Shown: positions 40,720 through 50,411 of the stretch, in pieces
Layout: each line of letters begins with the position of its first letter
Position numbering within the stretch: the stretch's first letter is position 1
Origin: an uncultured Alphaproteobacteria bacterium
GTDB lineage: Bacteria > Pseudomonadota > Alphaproteobacteria > HIMB59 > GCA-002718135
NCBI GenBank assembly: GCA_902577945.1
Contig: CACHBB010000004.1
Location: 1 to 64,000 of the forward strand
Reading direction: 5' to 3'
Length of the DNA: 64,000 nt
The notes under the pieces: generated by a model
The model's input: the letters and a program-made list of their open reading frames with translations, nothing else
Told to the model about the DNA's origin: nothing
The model's database searches: none
Position numbers and translations under genes: made by a program

Positions 40720-40767
40720 ACATGTCGATAACTTGGCAATTTGCTAAACTCGACACATGTTTTTTTT
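40720..40767 (+). terminator. Long bulged terminator after the bactofilin gene
   Basis: ACATG/TCGA (40720-40728) pairs with TCGA-CA-CATGT (40750-40760), and an inner stem TTGGC (40733-40737) with GCTAA (40743-40747) closes loop AATTT. Seven or eight T bases follow. Larger than a minimal terminator; possibly also a stabilising 3' end. Confidence 0.7.
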
Positions 40768-40839
40768 CAATTTTTAGCTCTATTGTTATTCTAATAAATT
40801 AATATTAATAATCTGTTGTCGATTTGTTAAATAAATGAA

Positions 40840-41451
40840 TTATAATCCACCATGAGATAATAAAAAATTTGAAATCTTATCAATACCATTATTATTTTTC
40901 ATTTCACCAAAAACATATGGCAAACCATTTCTGGCTTCATTTACATCTTTTTTCATTTGTTCTAAATCCACATTAACATATGGAGCGAGATCAACCTTAT
41001 TAATTACAAGTAAATCAGATTTCTTTATTGCTGGAGCTTTTTTTCTTGGTATGTCGGCACCTTGCGCTACATCAATCATATAAATTGTTAGATCAACTAA
41101 CTCAGGACTAAACGTTGCTGCTAAATTATCACCACCAGATTCAATAAGTATTAATTCTAGATCAGGAAATTTTTTTTTCATTTCATCTACAGCTAGTAAA
41201 TTAATACTACAATCTTCTCTTATAGCAGTATGAGGACAACCGCCAGTTTCTACACCTTTAATTCTCTCTATGGGTAGAACTTGTGCTTTCATTAAGTATT
41301 CAGCATCTTCAGTTGTATAAATATCATTTGAAATAACTGACATAGAGATATTTTTAGATAAATGACGACATAACGCTTCAGTTAAACTAGTTTTACCTGT
41401 TCCTATTCCGCCGCCAATACCTACTTTTAAAGGTCCATTAATATTATTCAC
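40840..41451 (-). CDS. ureG: Urease accessory GTPase UreG
   Basis: 203 residues. P-loop [17 protein letters not shown], the metal-binding CPH motif in [27 protein letters not shown] and the guanine-specificity NKVDLAPYV are all present. UreG delivers nickel to apo-urease using GTP in complex with UreF and UreD. The start overlaps the ureF stop by four bases. Last gene of the operon ureDABCEFG. Confidence 0.97.
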   Translation of the reverse strand: MNNINGPLKVGIGGGIGTGKTSLTEALCRHLSKNISMSVISNDIYTTEDAEYLMKAQVLPIERIKGVETGGCPHTAIREDCSINLLAVDEMKKKFPDLELILIESGGDNLAATFSPELVDLTIYMIDVAQGADIPRKKAPAIKKSDLLVINKVDLAPYVNVDLEQMKKDVNEARNGLPYVFGEMKNNNGIDKISNFLLSHGGL

Positions 41452-42083
41452 GTTAGATATATCCTTGAGTCTAAATTTTCATGTTTAATAGCATAAATAT
41501 CGCCTATAAAAAAAGATGTACCAATATCTTTAAGAGTAAATTGCTTAGATTGTTCTAAAAATTTTTGAATTTGATCAATAAAGTTTACATTTAAAGTTTG
41601 TCCATCTTTTTGTGACATTGGTATATGCTTGACACTTACATTAATTAAATTCGAGATGAATGATTGCAGATAAAATTTAATTAGATCCTCAAAATTAATA
41701 TTAAAATACATTCCAGCTTTTGCTAAACAATAAATAAAAGAAGACTTTTCAGGTAAAAATAATTCCCAGCTATCTTTCATAATTTTTCTAAAAGAATTTC
41801 CCATATCAATCATTTCTATTTGTCTCTCTTTAGAAGATGCACTTGCTAAAATTAAATCATTGATATCATTATTATGATAAATTGACTTAATAAAAATGTA
41901 GTCATTTCTTAATGTTCCATAAAATAAAAGAGCATTTAAATATTCTTTAACATCATCTTTGTTATTAATTTTTTTATAATCTATTAGAGCTTCTAAACCA
42001 TGAGAGTAAGCATAAGAACCAATTGGGAAAGAGGATGAAAACCATACTTGTAATATTTGATGTGGATCTCTAATTGTACTCAT
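41448..42083 (-). CDS. ureF: Urease accessory protein UreF
   Basis: 211 residues from the ATG at 42083 ([11 protein letters not shown]), two bases after the ureE stop; a longer reading from 42149 would overlap ureE by 65 bases and add an unconserved N-terminus. The UreF signatures [19 protein letters not shown] and the C-terminal all-helical fold are recognisable (also [17 protein letters not shown]-like segment near the end). UreF gates the GTPase activity of UreG in the UreDFG complex. Confidence 0.93.
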   Translation of the reverse strand: MSTIRDPHQILQVWFSSSFPIGSYAYSHGLEALIDYKKINNKDDVKEYLNALLFYGTLRNDYIFIKSIYHNNDINDLILASASSKERQIEMIDMGNSFRKIMKDSWELFLPEKSSFIYCLAKAGMYFNINFEDLIKFYLQSFISNLINVSVKHIPMSQKDGQTLNVNFIDQIQKFLEQSKQFTLKDIGTSFFIGDIYAIKHENLDSRIYLT

Positions 42084-42084
42084 T

Positions 42085-42528
42085 TTAGTGTTTATGGCTA
42101 TGTGTTCTTCCCATACCATAAGCGCCACCTTCTGGTTTAAATTTTTCAAAAACTTTTTTTACTTTTCCATTTAATTTTAGAATCATATCAAGAATTATAG
42201 CATCATCTTGAATTAGAATTCTGTTATCTTCAATTTGACAAGGTAAGTGCCTATTTCCTATGTGCCATATGATTTGTTTTAAATTATCACCTTTAATTTC
42301 AATTAAATTTTCTTCCTTAGATAATACTTTGATTAAATTTCCATTCTCTAATTCAAAAAAATGATTTTCATCCACACTTACCGTCTCTTTAAGATTTACT
42401 ATAAATTCAGTACCATTATTTGCTATTAATTTTTTTCGACGAATAAACCTCTCTTCATAAGAGAGAGTAATTTCATCTAATATTTCTTTATTTTGATTTT
42501 GATTAGTTATTTTGAAAGAAGTTTCCAT
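42085..42528 (-). CDS. ureE: Urease nickel metallochaperone UreE
   Basis: 147 residues. An N-terminal beta domain (RFIRRKKLIANNGTEF...) precedes the nickel-binding domain IIWHIGNRHLPCQIE, which contains the conserved His of the dimer-interface site. The tail is short (GMGRTHSHKH) and has only three His, not the long His-rich tail of enterobacterial UreE. It lies one base downstream of ureC and two bases upstream of the ureF start. Confidence 0.95.
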   Translation of the reverse strand: METSFKITNQNQNKEILDEITLSYEERFIRRKKLIANNGTEFIVNLKETVSVDENHFFELENGNLIKVLSKEENLIEIKGDNLKQIIWHIGNRHLPCQIEDNRILIQDDAIILDMILKLNGKVKKVFEKFKPEGGAYGMGRTHSHKH

Positions 42529-42529
42529 T

Positions 42530-44236
42530 TTAGTACATAAAATAACGTTGCGCTAAAGGCAATGTTTTAGCTGGTTCACATGTAATTAACTCACCATCAG
42601 CTACTACTTCATAAGTCTCTGGATTAACTTCTATATTTGGGCAATAATCGTTTAAAATCATATCCTTCTTAGAAATTTTTCTAATATTTTTAACGGGTAA
42701 TAAAGATTTACTAATTCCAGAATTTTCAAATGAATTTTTTTCTAAAGATGCTTTACTCACGAAAGTCGCAGTAGATTTTTCTAATGATTTTCCAAATGAA
42801 GAGAACATTGGTCGTGAATACACTGGTTGTGGTGTTGGAATTGAAGCATTTGGATCACCCATTTGTGCACAAGAAATATTCCCACCTTGCAAGATTATTT
42901 CAGGTTTAACACCAAAGAACGCTGTGTCCCAAATAACAATATCCGCGCGTTTATTTTTTTCTATACTCCCAATATGATCAGAAATACCGTGAGCTATTGC
43001 AGGATTGATTGTATATTTAGCAATATATCTTTTTACACGAAAATTATCATTATCACCTTGCTCTTCTTTTAGTTTTCCACGTTGCACTTTCATTTTATGC
43101 GCGGTTTGCCATGTTCTAATAATAACTTCACCAACACGACCCATGGCTTGACTATCAGAAGCAATAATTGAAAAAGCACCCATGTCATGCAGTATATCTT
43201 CTGCGGCAATTGTTTCTTTTCGAATTCGACTTTCAGCAAATGCCACATCTTCAGGTATTGATTTATCTAGATGATGACAAACCATCAACATATCTAAATG
43301 CTCTTCAATTGTATTAACCGTATATGGTCTTGTTGGATTTGTAGATGATGGAATAACATATTCTTCACCACAAACTTTAATTATATCTGGTGCATGACCT
43401 CCACCAGCTCCTTCAGTATGAAAAGCATGAATTGTTCTTCCATTAATGGCTTTAATTGTACTCTCAACAAATCCACTTTCATTTAATGTATCTGTATGAA
43501 TCATTACTTGAATGTCATTATCATCAGCTACATTTAAACAATTATCTATTGCAGCTGGAGTTGTGCCCCAATCTTCATGTAATTTTAGTGAAGATGCACC
43601 AGCAATTACTTGTTCTTCAAGAGCTTGAGGCAATGAACTATTTCCTTTTCCCGCAAATGCCAAGTTCATTGAAAATGCATCTGCAGATTGTATCATTTTT
43701 TCTATATGCCACGGTCCAGGAGTAACTGTTGTTGCTAATGTACCATGTGCTGGACCTGTCCCCCCTCCTAACATTGTTGTGATACCTGAGTGAAGAGAGT
43801 CATCAATTTGCTGAGGACAAATAAAATGAATATGACTATCAAATCCTCCAGCTGTTATAATTTTTCCTTCTCCTGCAATTATTTCTGTTCCAGGTCCAAT
43901 AATAATATTTACATTTGGTTGTGTATCAGGATTACCAGCATTTCCAATTTCGTTAATTAATCCATCTTTAAGACCAATGTCGGCTTTGTAAATTCCATTT
44001 ACATCAACAATTAAAGCATTGGTTATAACAGTATCAACCGCACCCTCTTGACGAGATACTTGAGATTGACCCATTCCATCTCGAATAACTTTTCCTCCGC
44101 CAAATTTTACTTCCTCTCCATATGTTGTTAAATCTTTTTCTACTTCAATAAAAAGTTCTGTGTCAGCAAGTCTGACTTTATCTCCAGTTGTTGGTCCATA
44201 CATATCTGCATATGCGTTTCTATCTATTTTTTTCAT
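42530..44236 (-). CDS. ureC: Urease alpha subunit UreC
   Basis: 568 residues, full length. All bi-nickel ligands are visible: His135 and His137 (SHIHF), carbamylated Lys218 (SSLKLHED), His247 (MIHTDTL), His273 ([11 protein letters not shown]) and Asp361 ([10 protein letters not shown]). The mobile flap Cys320-His321 (MVCHHLDKS) is intact. The enzyme hydrolyses urea to ammonia and carbamate in the cytoplasm. Start overlaps the ureB stop by one base. No urtABCDE transporter lies in the window. Confidence 0.98.
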   Translation of the reverse strand: MKKIDRNAYADMYGPTTGDKVRLADTELFIEVEKDLTTYGEEVKFGGGKVIRDGMGQSQVSRQEGAVDTVITNALIVDVNGIYKADIGLKDGLINEIGNAGNPDTQPNVNIIIGPGTEIIAGEGKIITAGGFDSHIHFICPQQIDDSLHSGITTMLGGGTGPAHGTLATTVTPGPWHIEKMIQSADAFSMNLAFAGKGNSSLPQALEEQVIAGASSLKLHEDWGTTPAAIDNCLNVADDNDIQVMIHTDTLNESGFVESTIKAINGRTIHAFHTEGAGGGHAPDIIKVCGEEYVIPSSTNPTRPYTVNTIEEHLDMLMVCHHLDKSIPEDVAFAESRIRKETIAAEDILHDMGAFSIIASDSQAMGRVGEVIIRTWQTAHKMKVQRGKLKEEQGDNDNFRVKRYIAKYTINPAIAHGISDHIGSIEKNKRADIVIWDTAFFGVKPEIILQGGNISCAQMGDPNASIPTPQPVYSRPMFSSFGKSLEKSTATFVSKASLEKNSFENSGISKSLLPVKNIRKISKKDMILNDYCPNIEVNPETYEVVADGELITCEPAKTLPLAQRYFMY

Positions 44237-44544
44237 TATAATGCACCCATAACTTTATTATTAAAACCAAATATTTTTCTATTTCCAGCTATTGGAATTA
44301 ATTCAACATCTTTTGATTGACCTGGTTCAAATCGAACAGCAGTACCTGATGGTATGTCTAAACGCATACCATTTGATTTTACTCTATCAAATTTTAAATA
44401 TTCGTTTGTTTCAGCAAAATGATAATGACTTCCAACTTGTATAGGTCGATCTCCACTATTTGAAACTTTAATAGTGATTGAGTGTCTGTTATCATTTAAA
44501 CAGATATCACTATTTTGTTTGATAATTATTTCTCCAGGTTTCAT
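44236..44544 (-). CDS. ureB: Urease beta subunit UreB
   Basis: 102 residues. Family segments [47 protein letters not shown] and [12 protein letters not shown] are all present. Structural subunit of the (UreABC)3 trimer. Overlaps ureA and ureC by one base each, implying tight stoichiometric translation. Confidence 0.97.
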   Translation of the reverse strand: MKPGEIIIKQNSDICLNDNRHSITIKVSNSGDRPIQVGSHYHFAETNEYLKFDRVKSNGMRLDIPSGTAVRFEPGQSKDVELIPIAGNRKIFGFNNKVMGAL

Positions 44545-44846
44545 TATCTAATCGGTTTATGTACTGTTACTAACTTTGTTCCATCAGGAAATGTTGCTTC
44601 AACTTGCACCTCTTGAATCATATCAGGTATTCCATCCATACAATCTTGTTTTTTAACAACATGTGCTCCAGTCTCCATCAATTCTGATACCATTTTACCA
44701 TCTCTTGCTCCTTCAATGACAAAGTCTGTAATTAAAGCTATAGCTTCTGGATAATTAAGTTTAACTCCTCTTTGTAAACGATTTCTAGCAACGTTTGCTG
44801 CCATACTGATCATTAACTTATCTTTTTCTCTTGGTGTTAGTTTCAT
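44544..44846 (-). CDS. ureA: Urease gamma subunit UreA
   Basis: 100 residues, the expected length. [26 protein letters not shown]-type sequence (here [19 protein letters not shown]), [33 protein letters not shown] are typical of UreA. It is separate from UreB, unlike the fused UreAB of Helicobacter. One base downstream of ureD. Confidence 0.97.
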   Translation of the reverse strand: MKLTPREKDKLMISMAANVARNRLQRGVKLNYPEAIALITDFVIEGARDGKMVSELMETGAHVVKKQDCMDGIPDMIQEVQVEATFPDGTKLVTVHKPIR

Positions 44847-45641
44847 TTATAAATCCCATGTTGTTGGAAGTTTATCATGAATTATTTTATTCATAATAAA
44901 TTTTAGTGTTTTTTTTAAATGATAATTATCATCTGCTAGGCATCTGATAATAATTTTATCATCAAATTTTGTCATTTCAACGTAGTGTTTATTTATATTT
45001 TTAAGGGTTTTTCTTAATTCATCTTCAATTTGGTTAATTATTTCACCAAATATTAAAATTGTTGATAAAGTTGATTGATTAGAAAATGTATAATTGTTTT
45101 TATAATTTGCATTGATTAAACCATTTATATTTACTGTTTCAAAATGTTTCAAAGATGAATTTACATAAATTTTCCAATTATCAACTAATGAAATTTTTTT
45201 AATTTTTTCAGACATTGCCTTTCGTCCAAAAATTGATGTTTCACAAAATATTAAATTTGAATTGTTTGTAAGATTTATATTTATTTTCCTATCTAACTTT
45301 GAATTATTAAATAAAATTAATTCTTTTGGTAACCAATATAAAGTTGAATTTTTAAGTGTTATATTAATTTCTACATTGGCAGGATCTCCTATACCTGCAT
45401 AAATTTTTTCTGCAGCTTGCGTGCTTACACTTATATCAGAATTAGTCGCAGTTATGTTTGTTTTAATTTTATCATTACACGTTATTCCACCAGCTGTATT
45501 AATTAAAACAATTTCTTGATTTGTATTATAATTATTAGGAAATAAAACTCTACAACAGCCATTTTGAAATAATTTTATTATATTGTTATTTTTAAATTTA
45601 ATATCACTAAAACCATTAGATCGTTCTAAAATTTTATGCAT
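44847..45641 (-). CDS. ureD: Urease accessory protein UreD
   Basis: 264 residues. Recognisable UreD segments are VLFPNNYNTNQEIVLINTAGGITCND, ATNSDISVSTQAAEKIY, LYWLPKELILFNNSKLDRK and LIFCETSIFGRKAMSEK. UreD forms the scaffold that channels nickel from UreFG to urease. First gene of ureDABCEFG; promoter presumably in the 101-base gap to the divergent gene at 45743. Confidence 0.94.
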   Translation of the reverse strand: MHKILERSNGFSDIKFKNNNIIKLFQNGCCRVLFPNNYNTNQEIVLINTAGGITCNDKIKTNITATNSDISVSTQAAEKIYAGIGDPANVEINITLKNSTLYWLPKELILFNNSKLDRKININLTNNSNLIFCETSIFGRKAMSEKIKKISLVDNWKIYVNSSLKHFETVNINGLINANYKNNYTFSNQSTLSTILIFGEIINQIEDELRKTLKNINKHYVEMTKFDDKIIIRCLADDNYHLKKTLKFIMNKIIHDKLPTTWDL

Positions 45642-45742
45642 ACAATTAATTTATTGAAAATAAATCTAAAATAAATATAAATTTTTATAAAATACACTTT
45701 TTAATATACAATCTAGATTAAAATATAGGATATAGTTTAAAT

Positions 45743-46150
45743 TTGATGAATAAATACATTTTAATATTTTTTATATTTATTTTTATCTCACCTGTGAATG
45801 TTATTGCAAATCAAATTAAACCTTTAGCTGAATTAAAATTATATGACTCTGAAAATTATACTCTTCATTTAATGGAAAGATGCTCTGTTTTATATGCAGC
45901 GTTATCTATTTTAGAAAACAATAATGACTATGAAAATAAATATAAAGTTTTTTTACAATCTTCAATAATTGCAAAAAATAAACTATTCCCAGATATAGAT
46001 GAAGCAACATTATATAAAAACAGCATAGAAGATTTTAAAATATCACTTAGTTTTTTTCTTCAAATATTAAAACAAAATTACCTAAAAAATAAATCATATT
46101 TAAGTGAAGAATGGTTAGTGGATGATTTTAATACATGTTTAAAGTTATAA
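45743..46150 (+). CDS. Small secreted hypothetical protein
   Basis: 135 residues with a signal peptide (MMNKYILIFFIFIFISPVNVIA). The mature region is helical with two cysteines (MERCSVLY, FNTCLKL) far apart in sequence that may pair. I do not recognise the family. It is divergent from the urease operon and converges with the DDAH-like gene. Confidence 0.6.
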   Translation: MMNKYILIFFIFIFISPVNVIANQIKPLAELKLYDSENYTLHLMERCSVLYAALSILENNNDYENKYKVFLQSSIIAKNKLFPDIDEATLYKNSIEDFKISLSFFLQILKQNYLKNKSYLSEEWLVDDFNTCLKL

Positions 46151-46180
46151 AACATATAAAATATTTTTATTTTTTTTGAC

Positions 46181-46948
46181 TCACCATCTAAGACTCATAC
46201 AACTTAATCCAGCATCAATTTTTGATATTTCATTTATATTAATTTTTATTAGATCGTATTTCGATGATAGTATTTCTTCTATTTTAAAAAAACCATCCGC
46301 TATAAGTATTTTGTTATTAACTCTCAAAGCATTTGCCGCAAGCTCTTCTCCCTCTGGCAATTTAATTAATTGAAAATTTTTACGAAGATAATCAATTTTT
46401 GACATTCTCTGACTAACTAATAATGTTTCTTCATCAATATAACTACATTCTGATTTAAAATGTAGAATGTCATTAGAAGTTTTACAAATTTTAACAGATG
46501 CGCCTAATAATTTAAGTAAAATTGATAAGTTTTTTGCACCTAATTCATTAGTTCTTTTCGACAAACCTATAATAAAATGGTTATTAATATTTAAAATATC
46601 ACCTCCTTCAATATTGCCATTTTCAATAATAAATATATTTTGAAAATAATTTACGATTTCATTTTTTATTATTTTACTTTCGCCTATTCTTGACGGATGA
46701 TATGGTTTTAAAATGATACAATTAGATTTATAAATAAGAGCTGGATCTTCAATAAACACACTATCAGGAAAATTTTTCAAACTCTCAAGATTGTGAATTA
46801 AAATTCCAGAATTTTTTAAACCTTTGACATAATCATTATGTTCTTTTAAAATTAGTTCATATTCAGGCTTAATATTACGAGAACTTAAAGCATTTATAAT
46901 ACTTTTACTTGGTTTTCTTACTAATGCATTTTTAAATATATGTGTCAT
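46181..46948 (-). CDS. Dimethylarginine dimethylaminohydrolase-like protein (DDAH)
   Basis: 255 residues from the ATG at 46948 (MTHIFKNALVRKPSKSI); a longer reading from 46969 runs into the adjacent tRNA gene and is rejected. Pentein-fold signatures are FIEDPALIY, ENGNIEGGDILNINNHFIIGLSKRT and the catalytic Cys in KIDAGLSCMSLRW, all as in DDAH. DDAH converts methylated arginines to citrulline plus methylamines. Methylamine release would suit the N-methylglutamate synthase genes at 55.9 kb (inference). Separated from tRNA-Arg by 6 bases. Confidence 0.85.
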   Translation of the reverse strand: MTHIFKNALVRKPSKSIINALSSRNIKPEYELILKEHNDYVKGLKNSGILIHNLESLKNFPDSVFIEDPALIYKSNCIILKPYHPSRIGESKIIKNEIVNYFQNIFIIENGNIEGGDILNINNHFIIGLSKRTNELGAKNLSILLKLLGASVKICKTSNDILHFKSECSYIDEETLLVSQRMSKIDYLRKNFQLIKLPEGEELAANALRVNNKILIADGFFKIEEILSSKYDLIKININEISKIDAGLSCMSLRW

Positions 46949-46954
46949 AATTAA

Positions 46955-47031
46955 TGGCGTGCCCGGCATGATTCGAACATGCGACCCCCAGATTAGGAAT
47001 CTGGTGCTCTATCCTACTGAGCTACGGGCAC
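46955..47031 (-). tRNA. tRNA-Arg(CCU)
   Basis: Minus strand GTGCCCG...CGGGCAC acceptor stem, D-arm GCTCAGTAGGATAGAGC, anticodon arm CCAGA-TTCCTAA-TCTGG with anticodon CCT (CCU), T-arm with GTTCGAATC, discriminator G and an encoded CCA (tgg at 46955-46957). It decodes AGG. Tyrosine recombinases often use tRNA 3' ends, but no integrase adjoins it. Confidence 0.97.
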
Positions 47032-47047
47032 TAGATTTATATTAAAA

Positions 47048-47734
47048 TTAATTATAAAATTTTCCTACTAAAAATAAACCTAATGAAACAGAAAAACCTA
47101 TACCAACTGCATATATAACTGTTCCTATCCCTACTATACCACCAAGATAAAATCCAATTCCAACCGCGCTAAGTTCAAGTAAAGTTCTTATAAGGGCTAT
47201 GGATTGATTGGTTTGCTTATTAATACCAGTCATTAATCCATCACGAGGTCCAGGACCTAAATTTGCAGCAAGATAATATCCACTTCCTATTCCAATAATA
47301 AATATACCAATAAAAACTTGGATTAATTGAAATAAGAATTCTTTAGGGTACGGTAAAAAAAATAATGATAGATCTATTACAACTGATATTAAAATTGCAT
47401 TTAATATAGTCCCAACGCCTGGCTTTTGTTTTAGAGGAAACCATAATAATAATACAGCAACACTTACTATGAATGTTGTAATACCGATTGTATAACCTGT
47501 TTTAAAAGCTAAACCTTGATGAAGAACAAACCATGGACTAACTCCTATATTTGCAGTAATTAATAGAGCTTCACCAATACCAAATAAAATTAAACCTAAA
47601 ATTAAATAAAAAATGGTTTTTATTTTTGGCTTTAAATTATACTCATATTCAGAACTCCAATGTAATTCAGGTATTTTTTTCAGAGTTAATATATAAATTA
47701 GGTTTTTAAGCATAAATTTTGTTTCCTTTATCAC
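47048..47734 (-). CDS. YczE/YitT-family membrane protein
   Basis: 228 residues with about five to six TM helices after a ~35-residue cytoplasmic N-terminus. GIGEALLITANIGVSPWFVLHQGL and YLAANLGPGPRDGLMTGIN are the conserved segments of the YczE/YyaS/YitT group. Function of the family is unknown (some members relate to transport or membrane stress). An ATG at 47713 (Met8) is an alternative start. It lies 17 bases upstream of tRNA-Arg on the same strand, so the tRNA may be co-transcribed. Confidence 0.75.
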   Translation of the reverse strand: MIKETKFMLKNLIYILTLKKIPELHWSSEYEYNLKPKIKTIFYLILGLILFGIGEALLITANIGVSPWFVLHQGLAFKTGYTIGITTFIVSVAVLLLWFPLKQKPGVGTILNAILISVVIDLSLFFLPYPKEFLFQLIQVFIGIFIIGIGSGYYLAANLGPGPRDGLMTGINKQTNQSIALIRTLLELSAVGIGFYLGGIVGIGTVIYAVGIGFSVSLGLFLVGKFYN

Positions 47735-47761
47735 ATAATAGAATTAAGCTTCTATTTATTT

Positions 47762-48940
47762 ATGAGTGAGATCTATAATTATATTGATCAAAGTAAGTTG
47801 TCTGTTGTTTTAAAATCTATTGAACACGCTCATGGACTACCAAATGAATGTTATCTTGAAGGTCCATACAATAAAATTGAAAGAAAAAAAATTTTTGAAA
47901 ATAATTGGGTTGTTGTAGGAACTGCAAGTTCTATACCTGTTCCAGGTGATATAAAGTCATTCAATTTATTAGGTATACCATTAATTTTAGTAAGAGATAA
48001 TAACTATAAAGTTAGAGTTTTCCATAATGTTTGTAGTCATAGAGGATACAAACTAATCAGCCAAGATTGTCATTTAAGAAAAGTTATTAAATGTCCTTAT
48101 CATTCATGGTCTTATGATTTTACAGGTAAATTAGTTGCTACTCCACATATTGGTGGTGTCAATATTCATGATCATAATGATTTTAGAAAAGATGATAGCG
48201 GGTTAAAAGAAGTTAAATCAATAATTTGGTTGGATTTAATTATTGTTAATATTTCTAATGATGCAATTCCATTTAATGAATATATAAAGCCATTAGAAAA
48301 AAGATGGTCAACCTTTATTGCTAAAGAAGATTATAATTTAATTTACCATCCTAAAGATTATGGTTATTTTAATTTTGAAGCTAAGTGTAATTGGAAATTT
48401 GCTATTGAAAATTTTTGTGAAAGTTATCATCTACCTTTTGTGCATCCAAATCTTAACAAATACTCTAAAATTGATGATCATTATCATATTCAAGGCCTGC
48501 CTAATCGTTTTGCCGGTCAAGGAACATTAGTATACAATCCAAAATTTAAGAATAATAAGTCATTTCCAAACTTTCCTAGTTGGCCAAGTAAAAAAGATAA
48601 GCAAGCAGAATATGTGGCATTATTTCCTAATGTAATGATAGGAATTCATAAAGATCATTATTATGCTTTCTGGTTAGAGCCCATTAATCATGAAAAGACA
48701 CTTGAGCATATGGAAATATATTATGTAGGAGAAGAAGCAGCTTTTTCAGATAAGTATAAAAATATTAGAGAAGAAAATTTTATTCAATGGAAAAATATAA
48801 TGAGAGAAGATTTAGATATTATAGAAGGTATGCAAGAGGGAAGAAATTCTCCAGCTTATAATGGTGGAAATTTTTCACCTGCGCTTGATAATCCAACACA
48901 CCATTTTGCGAAATGGGTTGCAAGTTCACTAATTAATTAA
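47762..48940 (+). CDS. Rieske-type oxygenase, alpha-subunit family
   Basis: 392 residues. Rieske [2Fe-2S] motif Cys91-x-His93-x17-Cys111-x2-His114 (VCSHRG...CPYHSWSYDFTG). The catalytic domain has the mononuclear iron site in ENFCESYHLPFVHPNL, with an Asp expected in the EDLDIIEGMQEG segment. Arrangement and size resemble choline/carnitine/stachydrine-type Rieske monooxygenases (ring-hydroxylating alpha family) that demethylate or oxidise quaternary amines; the substrate is not determined. No reductase gene is adjacent. A strongly Shine-Dalgarno-led 4-TM gene follows 56 bases downstream. Confidence 0.88.
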   Translation: MSEIYNYIDQSKLSVVLKSIEHAHGLPNECYLEGPYNKIERKKIFENNWVVVGTASSIPVPGDIKSFNLLGIPLILVRDNNYKVRVFHNVCSHRGYKLISQDCHLRKVIKCPYHSWSYDFTGKLVATPHIGGVNIHDHNDFRKDDSGLKEVKSIIWLDLIIVNISNDAIPFNEYIKPLEKRWSTFIAKEDYNLIYHPKDYGYFNFEAKCNWKFAIENFCESYHLPFVHPNLNKYSKIDDHYHIQGLPNRFAGQGTLVYNPKFKNNKSFPNFPSWPSKKDKQAEYVALFPNVMIGIHKDHYYAFWLEPINHEKTLEHMEIYYVGEEAAFSDKYKNIREENFIQWKNIMREDLDIIEGMQEGRNSPAYNGGNFSPALDNPTHHFAKWVASSLIN

Positions 48941-48995
48941 ATATATCCAGAATCATATAATACTTATAAAGTATAATAATTTAAAAGGAGGTAAA

Positions 48996-49397
48996 ATGAT
49001 AGAAACTGCTGGAGGAATGATTCCTTTCTTATGTCATGTTTTTTTAATTTTATTCGGAGGTTTCTTTGGCTTAAGTTTTGCTTTTAATAAAAACTTTGTC
49101 AAAAACAGTATAGGTTTTGAATCAAAAGATGCGATGTACATGGGAAGACCACTAGGCTTCTTAATGATAGGAGTTGTATTGATGCTAATAGCTACGTTAT
49201 TTCAAATTGGTGATTTTAAATCACCCAATGAAGTAATCGGTATTATGTTTATTTTTACTATTATTGCTTTTTGTTACAATGTTGGAACAACATTAAAAAT
49301 TTTTGAAAGTTTTGATGGAAAAGATTGGCCAATAAAGCATGCTATAAGACCATTAATACCAATGATAGTAATTATAATCAGATATTTTACTTTATAA
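48996..49397 (+). CDS. Small 4-TM membrane protein next to the Rieske oxygenase (family member 2)
   Basis: 133 residues with four TM helices. Homologous to the protein at 35615-36046: shared ETAGG near the N-terminus, F..HVF, NKNF...GF, GRPLGF, and the terminal PMIVIIIRY. It follows the Rieske gene on the same strand with a strong Shine-Dalgarno (AAAGGAGG) and ends at its own hairpin terminator. I do not recognise a named family. Confidence 0.75.
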   Translation: MIETAGGMIPFLCHVFLILFGGFFGLSFAFNKNFVKNSIGFESKDAMYMGRPLGFLMIGVVLMLIATLFQIGDFKSPNEVIGIMFIFTIIAFCYNVGTTLKIFESFDGKDWPIKHAIRPLIPMIVIIIRYFTL

Positions 49398-49405
49398 ATC
49401 TTAAT

Positions 49406-49429
49406 GCGGCATTTAATGCCGCTTTTTTT
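49406..49429 (+). terminator. Rho-independent terminator
   Basis: GCGGCAT (49406-49412), loop TTA, ATGCCGC (49416-49422), then seven T bases. It ends the Rieske/4-TM transcript and overlaps the end of the convergent 49428 gene region. Confidence 0.88.
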
Positions 49430-49826
49430 AATTAAAATAACTTCTAATTCTATTTCTTGATGCAAAATGTAAGATTAATGAAACTATAAACAAAAATAAA
49501 ACAAAATAATATTCTCTATATTCAACTTGGCTTGTGTAAAAAACAAATAAACAACAAAGTGTAAATGATTTAATGTAAATTTCTAAAAACTGAAGAGGAT
49601 AAAGTTTTTCTGATTGAAAAAAAATATATCTAAAACCAAAGTATGCAAAAGTTAAAAAAACAGCTAATCTGACTGAAGTAATTCTATGATATGGTATTTC
49701 TTGTTTTTCAACTATAGTGAATGGAAAATAAATAGTTACACCCATAATCTCTGCAATTATAAATACTATTGCCCATAAGCTTAATAAACCAATTATAATT
49801 TTAGCTAATGTTTTTACCATAATCAA
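49428..49826 (-). CDS. Hypothetical 4-TM membrane protein
   Basis: 132 residues with four hydrophobic segments (about 8-32, 50-66, 82-98, 106-122). A tyrosine/phenylalanine-rich loop (YHRITSVRLAVF, SEKLYPLQFLEIY) links the helices. I do not recognise the family. An ATG two codons in (MVKTLAK) is an equally good start. It converges with the Rieske/4-TM pair at the terminator. Confidence 0.6.
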   Translation of the reverse strand: MIMVKTLAKIIIGLLSLWAIVFIIAEIMGVTIYFPFTIVEKQEIPYHRITSVRLAVFLTFAYFGFRYIFFQSEKLYPLQFLEIYIKSFTLCCLFVFYTSQVEYREYYFVLFLFIVSLILHFASRNRIRSYFN

Positions 49827-49936
49827 AAATATGGTCTTTTTTTTACAAGGGTTTTGACCAACCTTTTTTTACATTTAAACTAAATTTTAAAAAAAAACAT
49901 AAATATTGATTTGATTGCAGAAAACTATGTTATTTT

Positions 49937-50332
49937 TTACCTAAAGTTTTCTTTAATTGGTGAAAAATAAAGCAAAATTAAGATAGCACCAGATACCATG
50001 CCTCCTAATTGATCTAATACAGTACCTAAAGAAGTATAAACAACTGAACCATTAAAATAATTTATGAGTATTCCTGAGACTATTAAAAACAAATATAATT
50101 TTTTACCATAAGAAATAAAACGATAAAGTAAGTTTAAAGTTAATAGATACAAAAAAAATAAGATTATCGATAATATCATAGAAAAATTTTCATATTTAGC
50201 AAGTAAGCCTTTTTCTAAATATTGATTAATAGCATTTAAATTATTGGAGTCGTAAGTAGATGACACAACAATAAGGACTAAAAGAGCAAAATCAATGATA
50301 ATTAAATTTTTAAAAATTTTCTCAATTTCCAT
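49937..50332 (-). CDS. Hypothetical 4-TM membrane protein
   Basis: 131 residues with four hydrophobic segments (about 10-26, 48-72, 78-98, 102-126). Glycine-rich LGTVLDQLGGMVSGAILILLYF lies near the end. No family recognised; no Shine-Dalgarno. Same strand as the phosphatidylcholine synthase gene upstream, 80 bases away, so possibly co-transcribed. Confidence 0.55.
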   Translation of the reverse strand: MEIEKIFKNLIIIDFALLVLIVVSSTYDSNNLNAINQYLEKGLLAKYENFSMILSIILFFLYLLTLNLLYRFISYGKKLYLFLIVSGILINYFNGSVVYTSLGTVLDQLGGMVSGAILILLYFSPIKENFR

Positions 50333-50411
50333 ATTTATTAAAAATTAACCCTTTATAATTTTAATAATAATTAACTTTATTTTATTCATTTTATAAAAAC
50401 CAAATTAATTA

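Noticed and set aside
42084-42149. Longer UreF N-terminus starting at 42149
   Set aside because: It would overlap ureE by 65 bases and the extra residues are not UreF-like; ATG at 42083 follows ureE directly.
42863-43725. Plus-strand ORFs inside ureC
   Set aside because: Shadows of a strongly conserved minus-strand gene.
46949-46969. Longer DDAH start at 46969
   Set aside because: It begins inside the tRNA-Arg gene.
46955-47031. tRNA-Arg as an integration site for an element
   Set aside because: No integrase or partial tRNA repeat lies next to it; the recombinase is 45 kb away.
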